A DNA stretch of 64,000 nucleotides, taken from assembly GCA_015179125.1 (NCBI GenBank), contig WHVA01000216.1, positions 62,001 to 126,000 of the forward strand. The letters are read 5' to 3'. Origin of the DNA: Gautieria morchelliformis (Eukaryota; Basidiomycota; Agaricomycetes; Gomphales; Gomphaceae). The notes beneath the pieces were generated by a model. It saw only the letters and a list, made by a program, of their open reading frames with translations, made no database searches and had not been told where the DNA came from. Position numbers and translations under genes: made by a program. Below are positions 34,852 to 45,845 of the stretch, in pieces; the stretch's first letter is position 1; each line of letters starts with the position of its first letter.

Positions 34852-36027
34852 ATGGATCCGGACGATCGTCTTCGGAATATGGAGGAGGAATTGACGCGGA
34901 ACCGGATGAAGACCGACGCGATTGAAACAGCCTTACAAGCGATTTTGGCTAAGTTAGATATTCCACAAGGTGGTGGAAATGAAATGTTGGATGATCCGGA
35001 TTTCGGAAAAGCGGAACTAGCGGAGGAGAGAAAGTCCGCGAAGTTAGCAAAGGTCAAACCCGCAACTCCGGCGGACTTTGACGGAGATCGGGAGAAGGGA
35101 CGCGCATTCTTCAACACATGCAGCATCTACTTCGCAATTGTCGGAGACCTCTTTCCGAACGACCAGGCTCGGATTCACTGGGCATTGTCCTTTTTCAAGT
35201 CGGACCGCGCATCCCGTTTTGCAAACAAGGTGATCCGACATGAAGCAAAGGGCAAGGGGAACTACTTCCGAGACTGGGACGCCTTCGAGAAAACATTTTC
35301 CGACCAGTTCTGCCCAAAAAATGAGCAGCTCACAGCCCTTACGAAGCTCGAGGGGACCAGCTGGTACCAGGCCAAGGATCCGGTCGATGACTATATCGAT
35401 CGCTTCCAGGAGCTCATCGACCTTGCGGAGTATGATGATGACAAGACGATCGTCATCAAATTCCGACGAGGACTCGATCCGACACTCCAGAACCAAGTTG
35501 CGCTGCTTGGGGATGGAGCTCCGGACTTTGATGACCCGGAAGGGTGGTACCAAGCTGCACAGAGGGTGTCCCGGAACAGGGAAGCAAATGAGGCCTTCGT
35601 GGAGACGAGCCGGAATATGACGCGCAGTTCCACTCGTCCTACTCCACCTGTGCCAAAATCCGGAAGCGCATTCATTCCCATGCGGAAAGTATTTCCGACG
35701 CTTTCTCCGCCCGCTCCTATTAGGAACCATAGCCCTCCTCCCTCGAAGAGTGGCCCTGCCCCGATGGATGTTGACCGCATGCGCGGAAAAGGCCGCGGAA
35801 CTATCACCTGCTTCCGATGTCAACAACCAGGCCACTATGCCCGCGAGTGCCCCCAAGCATTTGACATCCGGCTTATGACCACAGAGGAGAAACTCGAGCT
35901 CCTTCCAGAGTTCCTCGCACTTGCGGACATAAGCGGAGTGCCTACTGCGGAAGGAGTTTCCGAAAATGCGGAACATGGCGCATCGGAAGCGGAAGATGCG
36001 TCGGATTTTGTGACGCGCAGCGGGTGA
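34852..36027 (+). CDS. Gypsy Gag (plus copy)
   Basis: The frame is open from inside the LTR. The first ATG giving a sensible N-terminus is at 34852 (MDPDDRLRNMEEEL), for 391 aa. It has a helical coil at the start, a capsid-like retrotransposon gag domain in the middle (DWDAFEKTFSDQFCP region), and a zinc knuckle CFRCQQPGHYAREC near residue 320. The TGA at 36025-36027 overlaps the start of the pol frame, which lies in the -1 frame, so Pol may be made by frameshifting or re-initiation. Nearly identical to the Gag of the minus copy. Confidence 0.85.
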   Translation: MDPDDRLRNMEEELTRNRMKTDAIETALQAILAKLDIPQGGGNEMLDDPDFGKAELAEERKSAKLAKVKPATPADFDGDREKGRAFFNTCSIYFAIVGDLFPNDQARIHWALSFFKSDRASRFANKVIRHEAKGKGNYFRDWDAFEKTFSDQFCPKNEQLTALTKLEGTSWYQAKDPVDDYIDRFQELIDLAEYDDDKTIVIKFRRGLDPTLQNQVALLGDGAPDFDDPEGWYQAAQRVSRNREANEAFVETSRNMTRSSTRPTPPVPKSGSAFIPMRKVFPTLSPPAPIRNHSPPPSKSGPAPMDVDRMRGKGRGTITCFRCQQPGHYARECPQAFDIRLMTTEEKLELLPEFLALADISGVPTAEGVSENAEHGASEAEDASDFVTRSG

Positions 36028-39000
36028 GATGTGTGCCCCTGCTGCCTGTACATAACCGGTTTGCCTGTCTTGAAGTAGAGAATGAAAAGCCCCGACTCCC
36101 CTCACTTCATACAGACCCACCGGATAAAGTCACACAAAAGCCAAATCCGACACCCCGTCTATCCCGCATCCGCCCTTGGGAGAGACGCCTTCCGAAGCGC
36201 TATGTCGTTGCTGCCACCCCTGGCCCCAAGTCACTAGTCATTAAGGTAGAGATCCAGACGACAGATACGGCGGAAGTCAAATCCAGACCCGCCCTTGTCG
36301 ATTGCGGGGCCACTGGTCAGTTTATGGACCGGGACTATGTGGAACGGAACCGACTGACGACGCGGAAGTTGCAACGTGCAATCCCGGTGTTCAATGTGGA
36401 TGGAAGCCCCAATGAGGCAGGGTCCATCACGGAGATAGTGGACACAATTCTCCGCTACGATGGACACTCGGAACGCACTTCCTTCGCTGTCACCAGCCTG
36501 GGGAAGCAAGACATCATCCTTGGGTTTACCTGGCTTCAAGAGCACAACCCGGAGATCAATTGGCAGACTCGGAAGGTACTGATGAGTCGATGTCCAGCCA
36601 AGTGTCACATGTGCCGGTCGGAAGTGCGGAAGGAGCACCAAGAGCAGCGGAAGACCGAACGGCTCATACAGACATGTCGTTCCGGCCCCCATCCACTGCT
36701 TGCAGAAGAAGACTCGGAAGCGGAATTTGACCCGGATCCCCCTTCCAATTCCGATTCCGACGTCATCCGACTCGGCCTGGAAGACGCTCTGACGGAAGGG
36801 GAGCGCTTGCTGTACGTAAACCTTCCGCCGGAGGCGGAACACATCCGCGCCACCGGAAATATTTCGCAACGCCTTGCTGAAGCCTCTAAGAGGTATGATA
36901 GAGTGGAGGCGGAAATTCCGGAGTACCTGCGGGAGTTTGAGGACGTCTTCTCCAAGGAGTCGTTTGATGCCCTGCCTCCGCGGAAACTGTGGGACCATGC
37001 CATCGAGTTGGAGCCTGGGTCGAAGCCCACCAACTGCAAGGTCTACCCGCTGTCACCCAAGGAGCAGGTAGAGCTCGATGCATTCCTTGCGGAAAATCTC
37101 CGTACAGGGAGGATCCGCCCCTCCAAGTCACCCATGGCATCTCCGGTGTTCTTCATCAAGAAGAAGGACGGCTCGCTCAGACTTGTGCAGGATTACCGGG
37201 CCTTGAATGCGATCACGATCAAGAACCGGTACCCCATTCCGCTCATTTCCGAATTGATCACACAACTCCGCGGGGCGAAGTACTTCACCAAGCTGGATGT
37301 CCGCTGGGGCTTCAATAATGTCCGGATCCGGGAGGGAGATGAGTGGAAGGCCGCATTCCGCACCAACCGAGGACTCTTTGAGCCACAGGTCATGTTCTTT
37401 GGCCTCACCAACAGTCCTGCCACGTTCCAGACAATGATGAATGACATTTTCCGTGACATGATAGCAGAAGGGGTTGTCTGCGTCTACCTCGATGACATCC
37501 TCATCTTCACAAAAACAATGTCCGAACATCGGGAAGTCGTGCGGAGAGTGCTGGAACGACTCCGGGAGTACAACCTGTGTCTCAAGCCGGAAAAGTGCGA
37601 ATTTGAGCGGACGCGGATAGAGTATCTTGGGGTGATCGTGTCGGAAGGAAAGGTGGAAATGGACCCCGTCAAGGTTTCCGGTGTGTCGGATTGGCCGGTG
37701 CCGCGGAACAAGAAGGAAGTCCAGTCCTTCATTGGGTTTGTCAATTTCTACCGGCGGTTCATCAAGGACTTCTCCTGCCACGCCCGTGCCCTCTTCGACC
37801 TCACCAAGAAGGAGGTTGGATGGCGGTGGGGAGAGCCGGAACGGGCCTCCTTTGACAAACTCAAGAGCTGATCACTTCCGCCCCGGTCCTGATCTTTCCC
37901 GACGACTCTCGCCCTTACCGAGTGGAGGCGGATTCTTCTGACGCAGCTACCGGAGCGGTCTTGTCGCAACAGTCATCGGAAGAAGGTGGGGGGTGGCATC
38001 CGATTGCCTTCTTCTCTAAGAGTCTCAGTCCGGTCGAGCGGAACTACGAGATCCATGACAAGGAGATGCTGGCAATCATCCGAGCGCTGGAGGAGTGGCG
38101 ACACTTCCTCGAGGGTGCTCTATGCCCATTTGAGATCTGGACAGACCACAAGAACCTGAGTATTTCCGCACGTCTAAGAAGTTGAACCGACGACAAGCAC
38201 GGTGGTCCCTACACCTGTCCCGGTTTGACTTCATGCTCCACCACCGCCCCGGCCGCACCATGGGCAAGCCCGATGCCCTATCCCGCCGTGCGGATCATGG
38301 AAGCGGAAGCGGAGACAATGCGGATATGACACTGCTCCGCCCAAGTCTCTTTGCAATCCGCGCCCTAGAAGGAGTGACTGCAGTTGGAGCGGAAGCGGAA
38401 ATGCTCCGGGACATCCGGAGACAGTATCGGAATGGAGAGAAGGAGGAGTCGGTGGTGAAGGCAGTGGAGGAACTCGGAAAGGGCACTCACGGTCTGTACG
38501 GGCAGCAGAATGGTCGGAACGGATGGGCTGCTCCACTTCAGAGGCAAGGTCTACGTTCCAGATGGGGCGGACCTCCGCCGCCGCATCGTGTCCCAGCACC
38601 ATGACACACGGGTCGCTGGGCATGCTGGCAGGTGGAAGACGCTGGAGTTAGTGGCTCGGAATTACTGGTGGCCTCAGATGTCCCGCTACATTGGACAGTA
38701 CGTGAAGACATGTGACCTTTGTCTCCGAACCAAAGCGCAACGACATCCACCCGTCGGAGAACTTGTTCCGCTCCCGATTCCCGAATCCCGCTGGGACACC
38801 ATCAGCGTCGACTTCATGTTGAACTCCCAGAGTCTCATGGCTACGACGCGATCATGAACGTCGTGGATTCGGTAAGCAAGGTGTCCCACTTCATTCCGAC
38901 GCACACGACGATCACAGCCCTCGGAGCGGCCCGCCTGTTCCTTGCCCATGTCTGGAAGTTGCATGGGCTCCCGAAGCAAGTTGTTTCCGACCGAGGTCCG

Positions 39001-40143
39001 CAGTTTGTCGCGGAACTGACTCGGGAGCTCTACCGCCTGCTCGGCATAAAGCTGGCTACCACCACGGCGTACCATCCGCAGGGTGACGGACAGACGGAAC
39101 GGGTCAATCAGGAGTTGGAGCAATATCTCCGCCTCTTTGTCAATGAGAGGCAGGAGACTGGGATGAATTACTTCCGCTGGCGGAATTCCAATACAACAAC
39201 CATGTCCATTCCGCCACACAACAGACTCCCTTCATGCTCGACTCCGGACGACACCCGCGGATGGGCTTCGAACCACGCCAGGCTGAGTCCCGACTCGAGA
39301 CGGTCAATGAGTTCCGAGACCGCATGGACTCCACCCTTTCGGAAGCCAAGTCGGCCCTTGCAAAGGCCAAGGATGACATGGCAAGGTACTACAACCAACG
39401 CCGGGTTCCTGCCCCAGAGTACCAAGTTGGAGACAAGGTGTACCTAGATGCAAGTGACATCCGCACCACACGCCCTTCGCAGAAGCTTGCCCACCGCTAC
39501 CTTGGGCCCTTCACAGTGACGCGGAGGGTTGGACGGAATGCATACCGCCTCCGACTTCCGATGTCCATGTCCCGCCTCCACCCCGTCTTCAACGTGGTGA
39601 AGTTACTCCCTATGCTTGAGGACCCAATTCCAGTCGGAAGGCTCATCCGCCACCTCCGCCAGAATTGTAGATGGGGAAGAGCACTACGTGGTGGAACGGA
39701 TCCTGGACAGCCGGTTTGTGCGAGGACGACTCCAATTCCTCGTGAAATGGGAAGGGTATGGGTACGAGGAGAATTCTTGGGTCCCGGAGCAAGATGTTTC
39801 CGCTCCTGACAAACTCCGGGAGTTCTATAGGACACATCCAGGTGCCCCTCGCCGAATCCGCTCGCTGGCATTTCAATCCCTGTGTCCCGTGCTTCGAGGA
39901 CGCAGCACGCTAGAGGGGGGTGATGTCAGGGGACACCCTGTTTTCCATTTCCAGTTCCGACACCACACCCAGTTCCGACTCCATTTCCGACTCCGCTTCC
40001 GGTTCCGATTCCATCTCCGCATCCGCTTTCGGGAACGATTCCGCTTCTGGGAGAACTTCCACCAGTTCGTTCGCCTTGCCAGTTCCACTCCAATTTCCGA
40101 CTTCCGCCCCGGAACAGTGTCGGAAATCAAGCGACTCGCATAA
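36024..40143 (+). pseudogene. Gypsy Pol with chromodomain (plus copy, broken)
   Basis: The first part (36024-37871) is intact: protease VDCGATGQF, then reverse transcriptase with KLDVRWGF and the catalytic YLDD. A one-base loss near 37865 truncates it. Further frame changes occur near 38160, 38480, 38810, 39150, 39230 and 39640. The pieces still encode RNase H, the integrase zinc-binding HHCC region, the integrase core (VSDRGPQF, AYHPQGDGQTER) and a chromodomain (LVKWEGYGYEENSW). The last frame continues into the 3' LTR and stops at 40141-40143. Confidence 0.9.
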
Positions 40144-40399
40144 TAGGTGCATCAAGGGTCGATCAAGGGTCAGGGGGATGCAGGGTTGATGGCGGGTGCC
40201 AAGGTTGTCCCTGGCTGCGCAGCGTAGTATAATACGGGCTCGCTGACATTGGGGGTCCTTAGACTTTTCTCTTTGGATTTCCCCTTGTCAGGTGAGAACC
40301 CCTCTCTTGTATGCTCTGTTCATTTATACATACTTTGGATTTCCCCTTGTCAGTTGTGTGGTAGTGTGATCTCCACGACTAGCCAGGGTTGCCCTTACA
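39924..40399 (+). repeat. 3' LTR of plus gypsy copy
   Basis: 476 bp, nearly identical to 34167-34664 except for indels in the TTCCG-rich part. Its end at 40399 directly joins the inverted LTR fragment at 40400. Confidence 0.9.
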
Positions 40400-43300
40400 G
40401 GAAGTCGGAAATCGGAGTGGAACTGGCAAGGCGAACGGAACTGGTGGAAGTTCTCCCAGAAGCGGAATCGTTCCCGAAAGCGGATGCGGAGATGGAATCG
40501 GAACCGGAAGCGGAGTCGGAACTGGGTGTGGTGTCGGAACTGGAAATGGAAAACAGGGTGTCCCCTGACATCACCCCCCCTCTAGCGTGCTGCGTCCTCG
40601 AAGCGCGGGACACAAGGGATTGAAATGCCAGCGAGCGGATTCGGCGAGGGGCACCTGGATGTGTCCTGTAGAACTCCCGGAGTTTGTCAGGAGCGGAAAC
40701 ATCTTGCTCTGGGACCCACGAATTCTCCTCGTACCCATACCCTTCCCATTTCACGAGGAATTGGAGTCGTCCTCGCACAAACCGGCTGTCCAGGATCCGT
40801 TCCACCACGTAGTGCTCTTCCCCATCTACAATTTCTGGCGGAGGTGGCGGATGAGCCTTCCGACGTGGAATTGGGTCCTCAAGCATAGGGAGTAACTTCA
40901 CCACGTTGAAGACGGGGTGGAGGCGGGACATGGACATCGGAAGTCGGAGGCGGTATGCATTCCGTCCAACCCTCCGCGTCACTGTGAAGGGCCCAAGGTA
41001 GCGGTGGGCAAGCTTCTGCGAAGGGCGTGTGGTGCGGATGTCGCTTGCATCTAGGTACACCTTGTCTCCAACTTGGTACTCTGGGGCAGGAACCCGGCGT
41101 CGGTTGTAGTACCTTGCCATGTCATCCTTGGCCTTCGCAAGGGCCGACTTGGCTTCCGAAAGGGTGGAGTCCATGCGGTCTCGGAACTCATTGACCGTCT
41201 CGAGTCGGGAGTCAGCCTGGCGTGGTTCGAAGCCCATCCGCGGGTGTCGTCCGGAGTCAAGCATGAAGGGAGTCTGTTGCGTGGCGGAATGGACATGGTT
41301 GTTGTATTGGAATTCCGCCAGCGGAAGTAACTCATCCCAGTCATCCTGCCTCTCATTGACAAAGAGGCGGAGATATTGCTCCAACTCCTGATTGACCCGT
41401 TCCGTCTGTCCGTCGCCCTGCGGATGGTACGCTGTGGTGGTAGCCAGCTTTATGCCGAGCAGGCGGTAGAGCTCCCGAGTCAGTTCCGCGACAAACTGCG
41501 GACCTCGGTCGGAAACAACTTGCTTCGGGAGCCCATGCAACTTCCAGACATGTGCAAGGAACAGGCGGGCCGCTCCGAGGGCTGTGATCGTCGTGTGCGT
41601 CGGAATGAAGTGGGACACCTTGCTCACCGAATCCACGACGTTCATGATCGCGTCGTAGCCATGAGACTCTGGGAGTTCAACGATGAAGTCGACACTGATG
41701 GTGTCCCAGCGGGATTCGGGAATCGGGAGCGGAACAAGTTCTCCGACGGGCGGACGTCGTTGCGCTTTGGTTCGGAGACAAAGGTCACACGTCTTCACGT
41801 ACTGTCCGATGTAGCGGGACATCTGAGGCCACCAGTAATTCCGAGCCACTAACTCCAGCGTCTTCCACCTGCCAGCATGCCCAGCGACCCGTGTGTCATG
41901 GTGCTGGGACACGATGCGACGGCGGAGGTCCGCCCCACCCGGAACATAGACCTTGCCTCTGAAGTGGAGCAGTCCATCACGTTCCGACCATTCCGCTGCC
42001 CGTACAGACCGTGAGTGCCCCTTCCGGAGTTCCTCCACTGCCTTCACCACCGACTCCTCCTTCTCTCCATTCCGGTACTGCCTCCGGATATCCCGGAGCA
42101 TTTCCGCTTCCGCCCCAACTGCAGTTACTCCTTCTAGGGCATGGATTGCAAAGAGACTTGGGCGGAGCAGTGTCATATCCGCGTTGTCTCCACTTCCGCT
42201 TCCGTGATCCGCGCGGCGGGATAGGGCATCGGGCTTGCCCATGGTGCGGCCGGGGCGGTGGTGGAGCATGAAGTCAAACCGGGACAGGTGTAGGGACCAC
42301 CGTGCTTGTCGTCGGTTCAGCTTCTTAGCCATGCGGAAATACTCGAGGTTCTTGTGGTCTGTCCAGATCTCAAAAGGGCATAGAGCACCCTCGAGGAAGT
42401 GTCGCCACTCCTCCAGCGCTCGGATGATTGCCAGCATCTCCTTGTCATGGATCTCATAGTTCCGCTCGACCGGACTAAGGCTCTTAGAGAAGAAGGCAAT
42501 CGGATGCCACCCCCCACCATCTTCCGATGACTGCTGTGACAAGACCGCTCCGGTAGCTGCGTCGGAAGAATCCGCCTCGACTCGATAAGGGCGAGAGTCG
42601 TCGGGAAAGATCAGGACCGGAGCGGAAGTGATCAGCTCCTTGAGTTTGTCAAAGGAAGTCTGTTCCGGCTCTCCCCACCGCCATCCAACCTCCTTCTTGG
42701 TGAGGTCGAAGAGGGCACGGGCGTGGCAGGAGAAGTCCTTGATGAACCGCCGGTAGAAATTGACAAACCCAATGAAGGACTGGACCTCCTTCTTGTTTCG
42801 CGGCACGGGCCAATCCGATACACCGGAAACTTTGCCTGGGTCCATTTCCACCTTTCCTTCCGACACAATCACCCCAAGATACTCTATCCACGTCCGCTCA
42901 AATTCGCACTTTTCCGGCTTGAGACACAGGTTGTACTCCCGGAGCCGTTCCAGCACTCTCCGCACGACTTCCCGATGTTCGGACATTGTTTTCGTGAAAA
43001 TGAGGATGTCATCGAGGTAGACGCAGACAACCCCTTCTGCTATCATGTCATGGAAAATGTCATTCATCATCGTCTGGAATGTGGCGGGACTGTTGGTGAG
43101 GCCAAAGAACATGACCTGTGGCTCAAAGAGTCCTCGATTGGTGCGGAATGCGGCCTTCCACTCGTCTCCCTCCCGGATCCGGACATTGTTGAAGCCCCAG
43201 CGGACATCCAGCTTAGTGAAGTACCTCGCCCCGCGGAGTTGTGTGATCAGTTCGGAAATGAGTGGAATGGGGTACCGGTTCTTGATCGTGATCGCATTCA

Positions 43301-44486
43301 AGGTCCGGTAGTCCTGCACAAGTCTGAGCGAGCCATCCTTCTTCTTGATGAAGAACACCGGAGATGCCATGGGTGACTTGGAGGGGCGGATCCTCCCTGT
43401 ACGGAGGTTTTCCGCAAGGAACGCATCGAGCTCTACCTGCTCCTTGGGTGACAGCGGGTAGACCTTGCAGTTGGTGGGCTTTGACCCAGGCTCCAACTCG
43501 ATGGCGTGGTCCCACAGCTTCCGTGGAGGCAGGGTATCAAACGACTCCTTGGAAAAGACGTCCTCGAACTCTCGCAGGTACTCCGGAATTTCCGCCTCTA
43601 CTCTATCATGCCTCTTGGAGGCTTCAGCAAGGCGTTGCGAAATATTTCCGGTGGCGCGGATGTGTTCCGCTTCCGGCGGAAGGTTTACGTACAGCAAGCG
43701 CTCCCCTTCCGCCAGAATGTCTTCCGGGCCGAGTCGGATGACGTCGGAATCGGAATCGGAATCGGAAGTGGGATCCGGTTCAAATTCCGCTTCCGAGTCT
43801 TCTTCTGCAAGCAGTGGATGGGGGCCAGAACGACATGTCTGTATGAGCCGTTCAGTCTTCCGCTGCTCCTGGCGCTCCTTCCGCAGTTCCGACCTGCACA
43901 TGTGACACTTGGCTGGACATCGACTCATCAGTACCTTCCGAGTCTGCCAATTGATCTCCGGGTTGTGCTCCTGAAGCCAGGTAAACCCGAGGATGATGTC
44001 CTGCTTCCCCAGGCTGGTGACTGCAAAGGAAGTGCGTTCTGAGTGTCCATCGTAGCGGAGAATTGTGTCTACTATCTCCGTGATGGACCCTGCCTCATTG
44101 GGGCTTCCATCCACATTGAACACCGGGATTGCACGTTGCAACTTCCGCGTGGTCAGTCGGTTCCGTTCCACATAGTCCCGGTCCATAAACTGACCAGTGG
44201 CCCCGCAATCGACAAGGGCGGGTCCGGATTTGACTTCCGCCGTATCTGTCGTCTGGATCTCCACCTTAATGACTAGTGACTTGGGGCCAGGGGTGGCAGC
44301 AACAACATAGCGCTTCGGAAGGCGTCTCTCCCAAGGGCGGATGCGGGATGGATGGGGTGTCAGATTTGGTTTTTGTGTGACTTTATCCGGTGGGTCTGTA
44401 CAAAGTGAGGGGAGTGGGGGCTTTTCATTCTCTACTTCAAGACAGGCAAACCGGTTATGTACAGGCAGCAGGGGCACACATCTCAC
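40395..44486 (-). CDS. Gypsy Pol polyprotein with chromodomain (minus copy, intact)
   Basis: An uninterrupted 1363-codon frame. Domains in order: aspartic protease (VDCGATGQF, about residue 90), reverse transcriptase (about 370-560, YLDD), RNase H with YRVEADSSDAATG, integrase zinc finger (HHDTR...CDLC), integrase catalytic core with VSDRGPQF and HPQGDGQTER, and a C-terminal chromodomain (LVKWEGYGYEENSW) of the kind that targets chromoviruses to heterochromatin. The frame runs past the polypurine tract into U3 and stops at the LTR junction. In an intact element it would end about 240 bp into the LTR (EIKRLA then stop). It overlaps gag by 4 nt in a -1 frame. Confidence 0.92.
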   Translation of the reverse strand: MRCVPLLPVHNRFACLEVENEKPPLPSLCTDPPDKVTQKPNLTPHPSRIRPWERRLPKRYVVAATPGPKSLVIKVEIQTTDTAEVKSGPALVDCGATGQFMDRDYVERNRLTTRKLQRAIPVFNVDGSPNEAGSITEIVDTILRYDGHSERTSFAVTSLGKQDIILGFTWLQEHNPEINWQTRKVLMSRCPAKCHMCRSELRKERQEQRKTERLIQTCRSGPHPLLAEEDSEAEFEPDPTSDSDSDSDVIRLGPEDILAEGERLLYVNLPPEAEHIRATGNISQRLAEASKRHDRVEAEIPEYLREFEDVFSKESFDTLPPRKLWDHAIELEPGSKPTNCKVYPLSPKEQVELDAFLAENLRTGRIRPSKSPMASPVFFIKKKDGSLRLVQDYRTLNAITIKNRYPIPLISELITQLRGARYFTKLDVRWGFNNVRIREGDEWKAAFRTNRGLFEPQVMFFGLTNSPATFQTMMNDIFHDMIAEGVVCVYLDDILIFTKTMSEHREVVRRVLERLREYNLCLKPEKCEFERTWIEYLGVIVSEGKVEMDPGKVSGVSDWPVPRNKKEVQSFIGFVNFYRRFIKDFSCHARALFDLTKKEVGWRWGEPEQTSFDKLKELITSAPVLIFPDDSRPYRVEADSSDAATGAVLSQQSSEDGGGWHPIAFFSKSLSPVERNYEIHDKEMLAIIRALEEWRHFLEGALCPFEIWTDHKNLEYFRMAKKLNRRQARWSLHLSRFDFMLHHRPGRTMGKPDALSRRADHGSGSGDNADMTLLRPSLFAIHALEGVTAVGAEAEMLRDIRRQYRNGEKEESVVKAVEELRKGHSRSVRAAEWSERDGLLHFRGKVYVPGGADLRRRIVSQHHDTRVAGHAGRWKTLELVARNYWWPQMSRYIGQYVKTCDLCLRTKAQRRPPVGELVPLPIPESRWDTISVDFIVELPESHGYDAIMNVVDSVSKVSHFIPTHTTITALGAARLFLAHVWKLHGLPKQVVSDRGPQFVAELTRELYRLLGIKLATTTAYHPQGDGQTERVNQELEQYLRLFVNERQDDWDELLPLAEFQYNNHVHSATQQTPFMLDSGRHPRMGFEPRQADSRLETVNEFRDRMDSTLSEAKSALAKAKDDMARYYNRRRVPAPEYQVGDKVYLDASDIRTTRPSQKLAHRYLGPFTVTRRVGRNAYRLRLPMSMSRLHPVFNVVKLLPMLEDPIPRRKAHPPPPPEIVDGEEHYVVERILDSRFVRGRLQFLVKWEGYGYEENSWVPEQDVSAPDKLREFYRTHPGAPRRIRSLAFQSLVSRASRTQHARGGVMSGDTLFSISSSDTTPSSDSASGSDSISASAFGNDSASGRTSTSSVRLASSTPISDFL
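40400..40570 (-). repeat. Truncated 3' LTR of minus gypsy copy
   Basis: It carries the U3 start (TGTCAGGGGACACC in sense) down to CCGACTTCC, then breaks. About 290 bp of LTR is missing. The counterpart in the plus LTR is roughly 39924-40105. Confidence 0.85.
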
Positions 44487-45658
44487 CCGCTGCGTGTCAC
44501 AAAATCCAATGCATCTTCCGCTTCCGGTAGACCATGTTCCGCATTTTCGGAAAGCTCTTCCGCAGTGGGCACTCCGTTTATGTCTGCAAGCGCGAGGAAC
44601 TCTGGAAGGATCTCGAGTTTCTCCTCTGTGGTCATAAGCCGGATATCAAAGGCTTGGGGGCACTCGCGAGCGTAGTGGCCTGGTTGTCGGCAGCGGAAGC
44701 AGGTGATAGTTCCGTGGCCTTTTCCGCGCATGCGGTCAACATCCATCGGGGCAGGGCCACTCTTCGAGGGAGGAGGGCTATGGTTCCTAATAGGAGCAGG
44801 CGGAGCAAGCATCGGAAATAATTTCCGTGTGGGAATGAATGCGCTTCCGGGTTTTGGCACAGGTTGAGTAGGACGAGCGGAACTGCGTGTCGTGTTCCGA
44901 CTCGTCTCCACGAAGGCCTCATTTGCCTCCCTGTTCCGAGAAACCTTCTGCGCAGCTTGGTACCACCCTTCCGGGTCATCAAAATCCGGAGCTCCATCCC
45001 CAAGCAGCGCAACTTGGTTCTGGAGCGTCGGATCAAGTCCTCGTCGGAATTTGATGACGATCGTCTTGTCGTCGTCATATTCCGCAAGGTCGATGAGCTC
45101 CTGGAAGCGATCGATGTAGTCATCGACCGGATCTTTGGCCTGGTACCAGCTCGTCCCCTCGAGCTTTGTAAGGGCTGTGAGCTGCTCGTTTTTCGGGCAG
45201 AACTGGTCGGAAAATGTTTTCTCGAACGCGTCCCAGTCCCGGAAGTAGTTCACCTTGCCCTTTGCTTCATGTCGGATCACCTTGTTTGCAAAACGGGCTG
45301 CGCGGTCCGATTTGAAAAAGGACAACGTCCAGTGAATCCGAGCCTGGTCGTTCGGAAAGAGGTCTCCGACAATTGCGAAGTAGATGCTGCATGTGTTGAA
45401 GAATGCGCGTCCCTTCTCCCGATCTCCGTCAAAGTCCGCCGGAGTTGCGGGTTTGACCTTTGCTAACTTCGCGGACATCCTCTTTTCCGCTAGTTCCGCT
45501 TTTCCGAAATCCGGATCATCCAGCATTTCATTTCCACCACCTTGTGGAATATCTAACTTAGCCAAAATCGCTTGTAAGGCTGTTTCAATCGCGTCGGTCT
45601 TCATCCGGTTCCGCGTCAATTCCTCCTCCATATTCCGAAGACGATCGTCCGGATCCAT
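44483..45658 (-). CDS. Gypsy Gag (minus copy, intact)
   Basis: 391 codons from the ATG at 45658 (MDPDDRLRNMEEEL). The frame is open further upstream to 45856, inside the LTR end. It has the same layout as the plus copy: short coiled coil, gag domain, and zinc knuckle CFRCRQPGHYAREC. Few residues differ from the plus copy, so the two insertions are recent relatives. Confidence 0.87.
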   Translation of the reverse strand: MDPDDRLRNMEEELTRNRMKTDAIETALQAILAKLDIPQGGGNEMLDDPDFGKAELAEKRMSAKLAKVKPATPADFDGDREKGRAFFNTCSIYFAIVGDLFPNDQARIHWTLSFFKSDRAARFANKVIRHEAKGKVNYFRDWDAFEKTFSDQFCPKNEQLTALTKLEGTSWYQAKDPVDDYIDRFQELIDLAEYDDDKTIVIKFRRGLDPTLQNQVALLGDGAPDFDDPEGWYQAAQKVSRNREANEAFVETSRNTTRSSARPTQPVPKPGSAFIPTRKLFPMLAPPAPIRNHSPPPSKSGPAPMDVDRMRGKGHGTITCFRCRQPGHYARECPQAFDIRLMTTEEKLEILPEFLALADINGVPTAEELSENAEHGLPEAEDALDFVTRSG

Positions 45659-45845
45659 GTTGGAAGGAGAAATATGGGACGGGATTTCCGGGGTTGGGAG
45701 CTCGACGTAAGAAGAGGGGCTGTCGTACGCTGTATGTGCGGAAGAGGTTGCGATCTCCGAGTCGCTGTCTCCGATTCCGAACGCACCTATGGCGAATGCA
45801 ACGCACAGTACGACCGCCGGTCCTCTAGGGGAGAGACTTTTCTGC

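Larger units (their letters stand above)
34167..40399 (+). mobile_element. Ty3/gypsy chromovirus, plus copy (degenerate)
   Basis: LTRs at 34167-34664 and 39924-40399 begin TGTCAGGGGACACC and end CCCTTACA. They enclose gag and pol with a chromodomain. Left flank ACCGG and right flank GGAAG do not match, because the right LTR abuts a truncated LTR of the inverted minus copy. Pol contains at least seven frame breaks relative to the minus copy. An AGAGGGGGGTGA polypurine tract precedes the 3' LTR. Confidence 0.93.

Noticed and set aside
34167-40399. Plus chromovirus nested inside the LTR of the minus copy
   Set aside because: Simple nesting requires the rest of the minus LTR to the left of 34167 and a 5-bp duplication; neither is present.
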